Positions 54,532 to 62,936 of a DNA stretch of 64,000 nucleotides are shown in pieces. Positions within the stretch are counted from its first letter, which is position 1, and each line of letters starts with the position of its first letter. The DNA is from Oscillospiraceae bacterium (GTDB taxonomy: Bacteria > Bacillota > Clostridia > Oscillospirales > Oscillospiraceae): positions 1-64,000 of the forward strand of contig WQVH01000001.1 of assembly GCA_009781695.1 (NCBI GenBank). The letters run 5' to 3'. The position numbers and the translations under genes were made by a program. The notes below the pieces were generated by a model. It was not told the origin of the DNA, did not search any database, and was given only the letters and a program-made list of their open reading frames with translations.

Positions 54532-55134
54532 ATGGACGAGAAGACTGTATTAGAGCATAATCACATCGAGCATGTACCCTTGCAAGAAGTTTCCGCACTA
54601 CCTCTGAGGGCACCTTCAAGAAAACCTGCACCGCCCCGCGCCCCATCTATCTGGAGTGAACTGGGTGCCCTAGCTGTCAAAATTCTGGTAATTACCGTTA
54701 TCCTTACGTTAATCTTCACATTTTTCTACGGATTTCATAGGACAACAGATCCGGATATGACGCCCATGGTCAAAACAGGTGACCTAGTGCTTTTTTACCG
54801 GCTGGGTAGAGACTATGTCATCGGAGACCTTCTGCTGCTCGACTTCCAGGGAGAGCGCCAAATACGCAGGGTGGTCGCCAGAGCCGGAGACACTGTAGAT
54901 ATTACAGAAAGCGGTCTGGTTGTCAATGGGTCGCTGCAACAAGAACTCGACATATTTCAGCAAACATGGAGATATGAAAACAGTTTTGATTTTCCACTCA
55001 CGGTTGGTCAGGGACAAGTATTCGTCTTGGGCGATGCGAGGGAAGGCGCAACAGACAGCCGTGTGTACGGTTCTGTAAATACAGAAGACACATTAGGCAC
55101 AGTAATCACAATTATTAGACGCAGAAATTTATAA
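54532..55134 (+). CDS. Signal-peptidase-like protein lacking the catalytic dyad (SipA-like pilus chaperone)
   Basis: A 200-residue membrane protein with the signal peptidase I fold. A Pro-rich cytoplasmic N-terminus (about 1-45) precedes one membrane segment (about 47-68). Box B, normally containing the catalytic Ser-Met, reads DPDMTPMVKTGD, with Asp75 in the Ser position. Box D, normally KR, reads IRRVVARAGD, with Arg112 in the Lys position. Box E (LGDAREGATDSRVYG) is kept. The enzyme should therefore be inactive. In streptococcal FCT pilus loci, SipA is also an inactive signal peptidase homologue needed for pilus assembly by a class B sortase; the gene neighbourhood here is the same, so the role is inferred to be similar. 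Confidence 0.82.
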   Translation: MDEKTVLEHNHIEHVPLQEVSALPLRAPSRKPAPPRAPSIWSELGALAVKILVITVILTLIFTFFYGFHRTTDPDMTPMVKTGDLVLFYRLGRDYVIGDLLLLDFQGERQIRRVVARAGDTVDITESGLVVNGSLQQELDIFQQTWRYENSFDFPLTVGQGQVFVLGDAREGATDSRVYGSVNTEDTLGTVITIIRRRNL

Positions 55135-55255
55135 ATTCTAAATGGTATTTGCGCAGAAACTGTTTGACGTTGAAGCCATACCCCGAATCCGTCTTCAATG
55201 TTGACCTGCGTTGATATATTAATTCATCAGTCAATCCCTAAGGAGGAAAAACAAC

Positions 55256-56644
55256 ATGTTCAAAAAGTCAAAATCCCTATTAGTCATTACACTCGCACTT
55301 CTGATATGTTTAGGAAGTGTACTCCCGGCACTGGCAAGCGAACTCAATCAAAGCGGCGCCTTAGTCGGAACCGAGAGCAATCCCGTTGAGGCAACCATCA
55401 CCAAACAACTCAGAATGCCTGTAGAAACAACCACTCCAAATGTAGTTTTCAATTTCTTAGCTACCAAAATCAGTGTAGACGGCGAGACAAGCGCTGAAGA
55501 TCTGGCGCGTATGCCGGAACTTGCTAACCTGATCGCCAGCTTTAGCACAAGCGACACAACACCTACTTTCACTGTCAACAATGTCATGTCGTTCATGAAG
55601 GAGACCGGCAACATTTTTGATGATGTCACCTTCCCACACGCCGGTATTTTTGTATACCAAATCACAGAAGTGCATCCTGAAGATGCCGAAGAAGATGATG
55701 AAGATAACGAAGAGGCTACCGGTGGAATACCGCACGAAACCATGAGATATTCAACCGCTGTATATACACTCACCGTTTATGTCTCAAACACCGCCGACGG
55801 CAAGGGCACATATGTCAGTGGTCTGGGCACGGTCGTCTCCTCAACTGACCTTGATACACAAGCCGAAGGCAGCAAAGTTGACCCCACTCCGGGCGGCAAT
55901 GGCGAAGAATACTTTTTCAGCCAAATGATCTTTACCAATGACTTTGTAAGAACCAATGGTGCCGATGACCCTAGAAATCCGGATCCTGTTAACGAGTCTA
56001 CCCTGTCTATAAGCAAAGAAGTTGAGGGTGAACTGGCCAGCAGAGAACAATATTTCCAGTTTGACATCACACTCAATATTCCCTTTATCGTAACGAATGT
56101 GCCCACCTATTACAGAGCATATGTTGTTCAAGGTGGCGCCGTCATAGATCCCTCCAACAATGTATACCGTGCCGCCGATTCCGGTAATGATGAGGATGAG
56201 GACGAGGACGAGACTGCGGGTGCAGATATCTCCGCTCTGATCGGCACAGATGCCGGTGGCACTTACATCAAAATTGCCTCTAATGCAACGACTACTTTTT
56301 TCCTGAAAGACGGACAACGTCTGGTATTTGTTGACACACCGGTCGGCACAAGTTATGACGTGACAGAATCAGCAGCAACCCACTATGTTCCCAGATTTTC
56401 GATCACAACAGACGGCACCAAAGCCGCAGAAGTTCCGGGAAGTTTGAACACAGCACTTGCTACCACAGAGCAATTTGTAGGTGAGCGCGCAAACAGCGCT
56501 GATTTCACAAACTTCCGTGACTTTATCGCACCCACCGGACTGAGCTTAAATGATCTACCTTTTATCGGATTGATTGCGCTGGCACTCGGCACTTTGATCA
56601 TTTTCATTCTGGCCAAAACCCGTAGAAGACATTACGACCGCTAA
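55256..56644 (+). CDS. Major pilin-like protein with two isopeptide domains
   Basis: A 462-residue secreted protein. A signal peptide (residues 1-28, ending ALAS) precedes two domains of the Spy0128/FctA pilin type. Domain 1 shows Lys50 (TITKQL), Glu138 (YQITEVH) and Asn228 (FTNDF); domain 2 shows Lys254 (SISKEV), Glu371 (DVTESA) and Asn419 (DFTNF). These match the pattern of self-generated Lys-Asn isopeptide bonds with a catalytic Glu. Acidic stretches occur at 142-153 and 311-319. The C-terminus has APTG (425-428), a hydrophobic segment and KTRRRHYDR: a sortase signal. A good AAGGAGG precedes the ATG. By position and size it is the likely shaft subunit. Confidence 0.83.
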   Translation: MFKKSKSLLVITLALLICLGSVLPALASELNQSGALVGTESNPVEATITKQLRMPVETTTPNVVFNFLATKISVDGETSAEDLARMPELANLIASFSTSDTTPTFTVNNVMSFMKETGNIFDDVTFPHAGIFVYQITEVHPEDAEEDDEDNEEATGGIPHETMRYSTAVYTLTVYVSNTADGKGTYVSGLGTVVSSTDLDTQAEGSKVDPTPGGNGEEYFFSQMIFTNDFVRTNGADDPRNPDPVNESTLSISKEVEGELASREQYFQFDITLNIPFIVTNVPTYYRAYVVQGGAVIDPSNNVYRAADSGNDEDEDEDETAGADISALIGTDAGGTYIKIASNATTTFFLKDGQRLVFVDTPVGTSYDVTESAATHYVPRFSITTDGTKAAEVPGSLNTALATTEQFVGERANSADFTNFRDFIAPTGLSLNDLPFIGLIALALGTLIIFILAKTRRRHYDR

Positions 56645-56653
56645 GCACTTTAT

Positions 56654-56707
56654 TCCGGGAACTGTCCGGTGTAGCGATACGCAAGCTGACAGTTTCCGGA
56701 TACACCG
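56654..56707 (+). promoter_or_regulatory. RNA fold between pilin and sortase genes
   Basis: 56654-56666 pairs with 56688-56700 (13 bp, one G-T), and the loop holds a small GCG-ATA-CGC hairpin. CGGTGTA (56667-56673) could also pair with TACACCG (56701-56707), giving an alternative or pseudoknotted fold. No T-tract follows. It may set the ratio of pilin to sortase by stabilising upstream mRNA or limiting readthrough. Confidence 0.6.
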
Positions 56708-56761
56708 CACCGGTACAGATGATCGTTTGTTCAGACTCACGTTCAAGTAGGAGAATCCCAT

Positions 56762-57691
56762 ATGGAAATCGCAGCTAAAATTGGTAGGAAAAGCATACGG
56801 CTTGTACACTGGTTTATCGATTTATTCATACTGATCATTATCTTTTTGCTCATTGCCTTTAGCTGTTATGCCATATGGGATTCGGGACAGGTACACAACA
56901 TAGCCAGTCATAGACAGTACGAAATGTACAAGCCTACGGTCGCAGGTGACACGACATCTTTTGAGGACTTGCAGACTATTAATCCGGATGTGTTTGCATG
57001 GCTGACAGTTTATGGAACCAACATAGACTATCCGGTAGTTCAAGGACAAGATAACAAGATATATGTCAACACCAACGCAAGAGGCAGACACGCACTTTCC
57101 GGCGCAATATTTCTGGACTTTCGCAGCGCCCCGGACTTTTCGGATTTTAACAGTATCTTATATGGACATCACATGGAAAATCGCGTCATGTTCGGGGAGA
57201 TCGCACTATTTTCCGACAGAGGTTATTTTGAAGCACGTCGATATGGGATGTTATATTTCGATGGCAAGGAGCATGGCTTAGAGTTTTTTGCTTTTGTGCA
57301 CACCGATGCTTATGACACCACAGTATTCAAAACCGCAATTACAGAACCGGATGAGCAGCAAGCATATCTTGATTTATTGTTGCAAACAGCTGTACACACA
57401 CGCAACTATGTCCCGGTAACAGTCAGTGATAGGATCGTTTTGCTCTCTACATGCTCACCAAACTCCACCAATGGGCGGGATATACTTATCGGTAGAATTA
57501 TTGCCGAGGTTCATGATGATCCTTTCTTCGTGGATACACCCGTCAGCACCCCGATAATTCCGGTAATCGATGAAATTTCCGGACTGTGGACACAGCTTGA
57601 CATGTGGGCTCGGATCAGCATCGCAGCGGTGATATCCCTGCTGATCTTGCTTCTGATTATCTCAATAATCAAAAGACGAAAAAGACGTTAA
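56762..57691 (+). CDS. Class B sortase with two membrane segments (pilus polymerase candidate)
   Basis: A 309-residue sortase. An N-terminal membrane segment (about 18-40) and a second near the C-terminus (about 282-302, followed by KRRKRR) flank the catalytic domain. His136 (YGHHM), Cys231 (LLSTCSPN) and Arg239 (NGRDILIGRI) form the catalytic triad. NIDYPVVQGQDN and FLDFRSAPDFSDFNSILYGHH are class B features. Sortases with a C-terminal anchor are typical pilin polymerases, so it probably joins the pilin subunits. AGGAG precedes the ATG. Confidence 0.88.
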   Translation: MEIAAKIGRKSIRLVHWFIDLFILIIIFLLIAFSCYAIWDSGQVHNIASHRQYEMYKPTVAGDTTSFEDLQTINPDVFAWLTVYGTNIDYPVVQGQDNKIYVNTNARGRHALSGAIFLDFRSAPDFSDFNSILYGHHMENRVMFGEIALFSDRGYFEARRYGMLYFDGKEHGLEFFAFVHTDAYDTTVFKTAITEPDEQQAYLDLLLQTAVHTRNYVPVTVSDRIVLLSTCSPNSTNGRDILIGRIIAEVHDDPFFVDTPVSTPIIPVIDEISGLWTQLDMWARISIAAVISLLILLLIISIIKRRKRR

Positions 57692-57738
57692 CAATGTAGT
57701 TAAGAGCGATAAGGCAAACGAAAGGAATGTTCATTATC

Positions 57739-58632
57739 ATGTGTAGGATCACAAGTCAAAAAAAATCCGGAGATATAAAAAGGAGGGGCGGCGGTATTTT
57801 CGCAGCCGGTCTGGCGCTGATTTGCCTCATCGGCACACTGCTCACCCCAATGGCATATGCTTCAACAAATAGCAGCCAAGTAATCACAGTAGTACAACAT
57901 TTTACCAGCGCCGGAGCATCGTCTGCGCCGGATGAGATGTTCACTTACAGTTTAAGCCCAAAAACACCCAATGCGCTCAAGGCTATTGGAAGCGATACAT
58001 ATACTTTTATGATAACCGGAGCTAACGAGATGCACTTAGATGTCTTAAACTTCACTACGGCGGGACGCTATGTCTATGAGCTGAGATGTGTGACGGAAGA
58101 CAGGTCAAACTATACAATCGATCGGCGTGTGTATACCATTGAGATATACGTCAGTGACAGTAGCCTAACAGCCACAATGGTCGTTTATACAGATGACCGT
58201 ATCAAGGCATCGGATATATCATTTGAGCATACATACACAGCCCCTCCAATCATCCCGGAAAGTGAAAACATCACACATCCTCCGGTCGTTTGGTTGCCTC
58301 CCAACTCCGGGGTTGGTGTTCCGGGCGGTAGTGTCACAACCATAAATGAAGGTGCAAATACTCCGGGTACAGAGTTCAGTGTGCCGGGTACAGAGTTTAG
58401 TGAACCAGATATTGTGATAGATATTCCGAGCCGCATCCCTGATGCACCCGCTCCTTCAATCAGCAGACCCCACACACCAACCAATGCGCCAAAGACAGGT
58501 GATTTCAGCAATCCTGAGCTTTGGACACGACTGATTGTGATTAGCGGCACATTGCTTGTTTTGGTCATTTGGGTTGGCTGGAAGTCAAGCAGATCAAGCA
58601 AGAACACAGAGGAGATGGTTACAGATGAGTAA
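57739..58632 (+). CDS. Minor pilin-like sortase substrate
   Basis: A 297-residue secreted protein: signal peptide (about 1-41, ending AYAS), one pilin-type domain (about 45-165: VITVVQHFTSAG... YELRCVTEDRSNYTID) and a Pro/Thr/Glu-rich stalk containing a direct repeat (PGTEFSVPGTEFSEP). The C-terminus APKTGD, hydrophobic stretch and basic/hydrophilic tail form an NPxTG-like sorting signal. The isopeptide Lys and Asn positions appear to be Gln53 and His, so this domain probably has no isopeptide bond. By analogy with FctB it may anchor the pilus to the wall. I prefer ATG 57739 because the AAAGGA at 57721-57726 abuts the alternative ATG 57727. Confidence 0.75.
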   Translation: MCRITSQKKSGDIKRRGGGIFAAGLALICLIGTLLTPMAYASTNSSQVITVVQHFTSAGASSAPDEMFTYSLSPKTPNALKAIGSDTYTFMITGANEMHLDVLNFTTAGRYVYELRCVTEDRSNYTIDRRVYTIEIYVSDSSLTATMVVYTDDRIKASDISFEHTYTAPPIIPESENITHPPVVWLPPNSGVGVPGGSVTTINEGANTPGTEFSVPGTEFSEPDIVIDIPSRIPDAPAPSISRPHTPTNAPKTGDFSNPELWTRLIVISGTLLVLVIWVGWKSSRSSKNTEEMVTDE

Positions 58633-59419
58633 ACCGGCTAAAGCATTGTTTCTCTGCGTTATTTTTTCTTTGCTTTCCGTTATCGGCTACAGTAGCTTTC
58701 AATTATCAGCCATAAATCGTGATGTTGCCCAAGAATCGCAAGTGCGCGAATGGTCTATGCAATACCGTCCGGTGCAGAGCCTCCCGACTTCTACTTCTGC
58801 TGAGCGCCCCAATGCAGTCAGTACCTCCCAAGCAGTCAGCATATCCCAAGAGGTGAATCAGAGTATCGTCGATTTGCAAGCGGCAGTGTCCGATGTGGTT
58901 GGGTGGCTCACTGTTCCAAATACCATGATTGATTACCCATTTTTGCAGGGTGCGGATAACTATCAGTATCTGCATTTAGATTTAAACCACGGTCGGTCAG
59001 CGGCGGGCAGTGTTTTCATGGATGTACGTAATCATATAGATTTTTCTGACTTTCATTCGATCCTTTATGGTCACAATATGAGAAGTGGCAGCATGTTTGG
59101 TTCTTTGCAGCGTTTTAACGATCAGGCTTTTTTCGATCTGAACAAAACCGGGCATATTTTCCTTGCCCATAGGACTTATGAGATTGAATTTATGGCCTTT
59201 GCTGTCGTAGCGCCCGATGATGCAATGATGTACAACCCTATGATTGTAGATGAGACAGACAAGCTTGCATTTTTAGACTATGTGGCAAGCACTGCGCGAT
59301 ATTATAGGGATATCGGAATCACAGTACATGATCGCATGGTGACATTGTCCACTTGTAATTACGAGTTTGACGATGCGCGTATGGTGCTGATTGGCAGACT
59401 GCGCAATCCGCAACAATAA
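58625..59419 (+). CDS. Class B sortase (wall-anchoring candidate)
   Basis: A 264-residue class B sortase with one N-terminal membrane segment (about 7-28) and no C-terminal anchor. His150 (YGHNM), Cys244 (LSTCNYEF) and Arg252 (DDARMVLIGRL) make up the triad; MIDYPFLQGADN and DFSDFHSILYGHN are class features. ATG 58625 overlaps the minor pilin stop by 8 bp, so the two are coupled. Without a C-terminal anchor it more resembles cell-wall-anchoring SrtB enzymes, and probably attaches the finished fibre or the small pilin to peptidoglycan (inference). Confidence 0.87.
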   Translation: MSKPAKALFLCVIFSLLSVIGYSSFQLSAINRDVAQESQVREWSMQYRPVQSLPTSTSAERPNAVSTSQAVSISQEVNQSIVDLQAAVSDVVGWLTVPNTMIDYPFLQGADNYQYLHLDLNHGRSAAGSVFMDVRNHIDFSDFHSILYGHNMRSGSMFGSLQRFNDQAFFDLNKTGHIFLAHRTYEIEFMAFAVVAPDDAMMYNPMIVDETDKLAFLDYVASTARYYRDIGITVHDRMVTLSTCNYEFDDARMVLIGRLRNPQQ

Positions 59420-59422
59420 TCA

Positions 59423-59451
59423 TTGACTATTTCCTCACGATGTACTATACT
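59423..59451 (+). promoter_or_regulatory. Promoter of mntP
   Basis: TTGACT (59423-59428) and TATACT (59446-59451) are separated by 17 bp. Transcription would start near 59458, just before the riboswitch. Confidence 0.78.
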
Positions 59452-59458
59452 TACGATG

Positions 59459-59575
59459 GAATTCGTGAGGGAGTAGTTTGCACGGTTTACCGTGTGGCAA
59501 GTCAACACGCTGACCGATTAATGGTCTGGCTTGTCTTAATTACGAGACTCATGTATGGCGCTTAGCTGTGCATGA
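59459..59575 (+). ncRNA. yybP-ykoY manganese riboswitch aptamer
   Basis: The leader contains the hallmark GGGAGTAG (59469-59476), then a CACGG/CCGTG hairpin, GTCAACACGC and GAGACTCATG in the order seen in yybP-ykoY RNAs, and it stands before an mntP gene, a known target of this class. Binding of Mn(II) is known to turn on export genes. The exact ends are approximate. Confidence 0.8.
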
Positions 59576-59595
59576 TTTTGTCTTTAAATAGATAG

Positions 59596-59632
59596 AAACC
59601 CATGAGCAGCTCATCGGCTGATTATGGGTTTT
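59596..59632 (+). terminator. Expression-platform hairpin of the mntP leader
   Basis: AAACCCAT (59596-59603) pairs with ATGGGTTT (59624-59631), with a small AGC/GCT inner stem and a short T-run. It lies between the aptamer and the ribosome binding site and could be the switchable terminator. Confidence 0.55.
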
Positions 59633-59652
59633 CGTATTACAGGAGTGTATGT

Positions 59653-60267
59653 ATGAATTGGATCGAACTGTTTTTAATTGCTGTCGGGCTTTCAATGGAT
59701 GCGCTTGCTGTGGCGATATGCCTGGGGCTGTCACTGGCGAAAATAAGTATCAAAAAAGCCCTGATTGTCGGGCTTTATTTCGGGATTTTTCAGGCAGGGA
59801 TGCCTGTCATTGGGTATATCGTGGCCAGCCAATTTGCCGAGCATGTCATCCAATATACTCATTGGGTTGTCTTCGGTCTTCTAGCGTTTCTCGGTGTCAA
59901 GATGATATGGGGTAGTTTAAAAAAAGAAACATGCGCAGATCGGGTGTGTTCCGCTATGCCTTGTGCCGATAGAACATGTCCCGGGATTAGATCAGATGCC
60001 ACGTTGAAGCCCTCCAAGATGATTCCTCTGGCACTGGCCACCAGCGTAGATGCAATGGCGGTGGGTGTGTCTTTTGCTTTTTTGTATGTGCACATTGTTC
60101 CGGCAGTTTCACTTATCGGGGTTATTACGCTGGTTATTTCGATGTTGGGTGTAAAGATCGGAAGTGTCTTTGGGGCAAAGTTTAAGTCAAAGGCTGAGTT
60201 GGCTGGCGGAATTATCTTAGTAGCCATGGGGCTGAAGGTGCTGCTTGAGTATTTGCTGGGGCTGTAA
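59653..60267 (+). CDS. mntP: Manganese exporter MntP
   Basis: A 204-residue membrane protein with six hydrophobic segments in two halves and the family motifs GLSMDALAVAI (about 13-23) and ATSVDAMAVGVSF in the second half, whose Asp residues are needed in MntP. It pumps out excess Mn(II). The start is ATG 59653 after AGGAG. A cysteine-rich stretch in the middle loop (CADRVCSAMPCADRTC, about 96-111) contains a duplicated CADR-x-C unit and is unusual. The upstream manganese riboswitch supports the assignment. Confidence 0.92.
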   Translation: MNWIELFLIAVGLSMDALAVAICLGLSLAKISIKKALIVGLYFGIFQAGMPVIGYIVASQFAEHVIQYTHWVVFGLLAFLGVKMIWGSLKKETCADRVCSAMPCADRTCPGIRSDATLKPSKMIPLALATSVDAMAVGVSFAFLYVHIVPAVSLIGVITLVISMLGVKIGSVFGAKFKSKAELAGGIILVAMGLKVLLEYLLGL

Positions 60268-60353
60268 AATAACTGCCGCCTGCGACACAAAAATCGTAAG
60301 CGACAGCTATATGTGTTCAGATACCCCGTGAAGTGTAACATATTTCCCGAAAA

Positions 60354-61376
60354 TTACGCCACAGTCTTCTCGGCTTGCTTCTTCTGCAAAAATTCAAGAC
60401 TCAGTGCGAAAACAAGCAATCCGCCGGACGCCACGTGATGCCATCCGGGGCCTATGCCCATTACGGTCATACCGTTTGAAAAAGTATTGAGTACGAGCAG
60501 GCCTACGAAAGCGCCGAGCATTCCACCTGAACCGCCGCCAAGAATTATGCCGCCCAGAACAGCCGCTGTGATTCCTTGGAAACGCTGTGCAACAAGCCCC
60601 TGCATGTTCGCCGATTGCAGACGCGCCACAAGTGTTATGCCCGCAGCAGATGAGAACAGCCCGCAAATGATAAAAAGTATGTAGGACATCTTCTTAGGAT
60701 TGATGCCACAGAGCATAGAGGCCTGCGGATTTCCTCCAACCAGATAAATCTGACGGCCAAACTTGGTCATATGAAGCAATATCCCTATGATCGTCATGAG
60801 TAAAAAAGCCAATAACGCGGAAACGGGAACACCCGGGAAGTTGCGAAATCCCAATAACATGTGACTGCCAAACCAGTGCATCGTTGTGTCACGGATAGGG
60901 ATAATCCTGTTTTGGGCGATCATGATGACAAAACCTGTACCGATGAGACTGGTTGCAAGGGTGGCAATAAACGGAGCCATATTGAGTTCATTTACAAGTG
61001 CGGCATTTACAAGCCCGAATAGCACCCCTACGCACAATGCAAGCAAAATTGCTGGGAACAACGGAACGCCTTCACGCAATACAAACGCCAAAAACATGCC
61101 GCATAATGTACCGTTTGCGCCTGTAGATAAATCAAGCTTTCCTGAAATCATAAGCAGCGCAACACCTTGTGTTAAAAATGCGCTGACCGCCATCATATTA
61201 AGAATATTCATCAGATTTCTGGGGTCTAAGCTGCGACCTTCTGAAAGAACTGCAAAAATAACAAGTATAACAAAAAACAGAAGCAACATCATCAATGTGC
61301 GCTTTCGCATCAACAAAGACAGCAACGAAAACTTTTGCTTTTGCACTGTATCGGGACTCAATGTTTGATTTGACAT
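60354..61376 (-). CDS. Ribose-type ABC transporter permease, subunit 2
   Basis: A 340-residue polytopic permease of the RbsC/XylH family, with the coupling segment VGGNPQASMLCGINPKKMSY (about 228-247) and a glycine-rich segment GITAAVLGGIILGGGSGGML. The start is ATG 61376, since AAAGGAGGT precedes it; the longer frame to 61424 has no ribosome binding site. It is the third visible gene of an operon with an ATPase and another permease. Confidence 0.9.
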   Translation of the reverse strand: MSNQTLSPDTVQKQKFSLLSLLMRKRTLMMLLLFFVILVIFAVLSEGRSLDPRNLMNILNMMAVSAFLTQGVALLMISGKLDLSTGANGTLCGMFLAFVLREGVPLFPAILLALCVGVLFGLVNAALVNELNMAPFIATLATSLIGTGFVIMIAQNRIIPIRDTTMHWFGSHMLLGFRNFPGVPVSALLAFLLMTIIGILLHMTKFGRQIYLVGGNPQASMLCGINPKKMSYILFIICGLFSSAAGITLVARLQSANMQGLVAQRFQGITAAVLGGIILGGGSGGMLGAFVGLLVLNTFSNGMTVMGIGPGWHHVASGGLLVFALSLEFLQKKQAEKTVA

Positions 61377-61438
61377 GATTACTGACCTCCTTTTAAGATT
61401 CATCTGTATAGCGTTTTTGTGCACTTATTTCAAAAATA

Positions 61439-62932
61439 CTATACTAACATCGCAAGCGAAAGAACATTTTCTTCCGTCGCCTCTTCACGCATCACGGTGC
61501 CTGTGATTTGTCCGTTCTGCATGACAATGATTCTGTCGGCAACATTGATCACTTCTGTCAGCTCGGATGAGATGAATATTACGGCAAGACCACTTTTTGC
61601 CAAATCGCATACAAGTTGATAAATTTCTGCCTTTGTTCCAACATCAATGCCCTTGGTCGGCTCATCTAAAATGAGCAATTTCGTTGAATTTCTGGAGTTC
61701 GTCCAACGACCGAGAATGACTTTTTGTTGGTTTCCGCCCGATAACTCACGTGTGATTTTGTTTATGCTTGGTGTGCGGATAGTATATTGCCTAACCGCTT
61801 CTTCTGTAAGTTCGCGTTCTAATTTCTTATTTAGGAACAATCCGGATTTGATTCTTGACAAAATCGGCATCGTGACATTCTCACGGATAGTTCTAAATAA
61901 CAACAATCCTTGATCTTTGCGGTCTTCGGGACATAGAGCGATACCTGCTTTGATTGCATCTTTAGGTTCTTTGAACGTTACTTTCTTGCCGTCAAAATGG
62001 ATCTCGCCGGAGCTGATCATGTCTGCACCGAATACTGCACGTGCAACCTCTGTACGTCCTGCACCAATCAGTCCTGCAAATCCAAGAACCTCTCCTTTAC
62101 GTATCGTGAATGATACATCTTTTAGCTTGTTTGTATTTAAGTCTTTGACTTCTAAAATCACATCGCCGATTTGGTCGTTGCGCTTAAGATTTGCATATGT
62201 ATCACCCAAGTCACGACCGATCATGGCCTTAATGAGCTCATTTTCATTGGTCTGACTTGTGGTCAATTGAGATACCAGCAGCCCATCTTTGAGCACAACG
62301 ATTTCATCGGTGACCTGAAATATTTCAGCCAAGCGATGAGATACATAGATAATGATTTTGCCTTCTGCTTTGAGTTGATCAATGAGGCCAAACAAGACAT
62401 TGATTTCTGATTCTGTAAGCGGGGCGGTGGGCTCATCAAAGGCAATGATTCTGGAGTTGCGGCGGTACGCTTTCATAATTTCGACCATCTGCTGATGCGC
62501 AACGGACAATCGTCCAACCAAATCATCAGGGTCGATAGGCATTGCAAACTTATCAATAATTGCATTACTCTCGCTGCGCAACTTCTTCTTGTCAATTGTG
62601 CCCAGTTTCGTCTTTGGCTGTGCTCCCGGAAATATATTCTCCATTACAGTAAGCGAAGGTACAAGCTGCCGCTCTTGGGAAATTACACTGATGCCCATTT
62701 TGATGGCATCATTAGGCGCGCTATAAATTTGTTCTTCACCATTTATAGTAATCTTTCCGGAATTAGGACTCACATCGCCGCTCAATATCCTCAGTAATGT
62801 GCTCTTGCCGGCGCCGTTTTCACCGAGCAGAGCCAGAACATTTCCACTTTTTGCTGAAAAAGATACATCCTGTAATGCCCTGACTCCGGGATAGCTTTTG
62901 CATATATTTTTAAATTCTAATATATCGCCCAT
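61439..62932 (-). CDS. Sugar-type ABC transporter ATP-binding protein (RbsA/MglA-like)
   Basis: A 497-residue protein with two ABC domains. Domain 1 has Walker A GENGAGKSTL and Walker B IIAFDEPTAP; domain 2 has a degenerate Walker A (GLIGAGRTEV), signature LSGGNQQKVILGRW and Walker B LLILDEPTKGID. The start is ATG 62932, or GTG 62935 immediately before it; AAAGG lies 8-11 nt upstream, inside the end of the preceding permease gene. It powers carbohydrate or related solute import. Confidence 0.93.
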   Translation of the reverse strand: MGDILEFKNICKSYPGVRALQDVSFSAKSGNVLALLGENGAGKSTLLRILSGDVSPNSGKITINGEEQIYSAPNDAIKMGISVISQERQLVPSLTVMENIFPGAQPKTKLGTIDKKKLRSESNAIIDKFAMPIDPDDLVGRLSVAHQQMVEIMKAYRRNSRIIAFDEPTAPLTESEINVLFGLIDQLKAEGKIIIYVSHRLAEIFQVTDEIVVLKDGLLVSQLTTSQTNENELIKAMIGRDLGDTYANLKRNDQIGDVILEVKDLNTNKLKDVSFTIRKGEVLGFAGLIGAGRTEVARAVFGADMISSGEIHFDGKKVTFKEPKDAIKAGIALCPEDRKDQGLLLFRTIRENVTMPILSRIKSGLFLNKKLERELTEEAVRQYTIRTPSINKITRELSGGNQQKVILGRWTNSRNSTKLLILDEPTKGIDVGTKAEIYQLVCDLAKSGLAVIFISSELTEVINVADRIIVMQNGQITGTVMREEATEENVLSLAMLV

Positions 62933-62936
62933 CACA

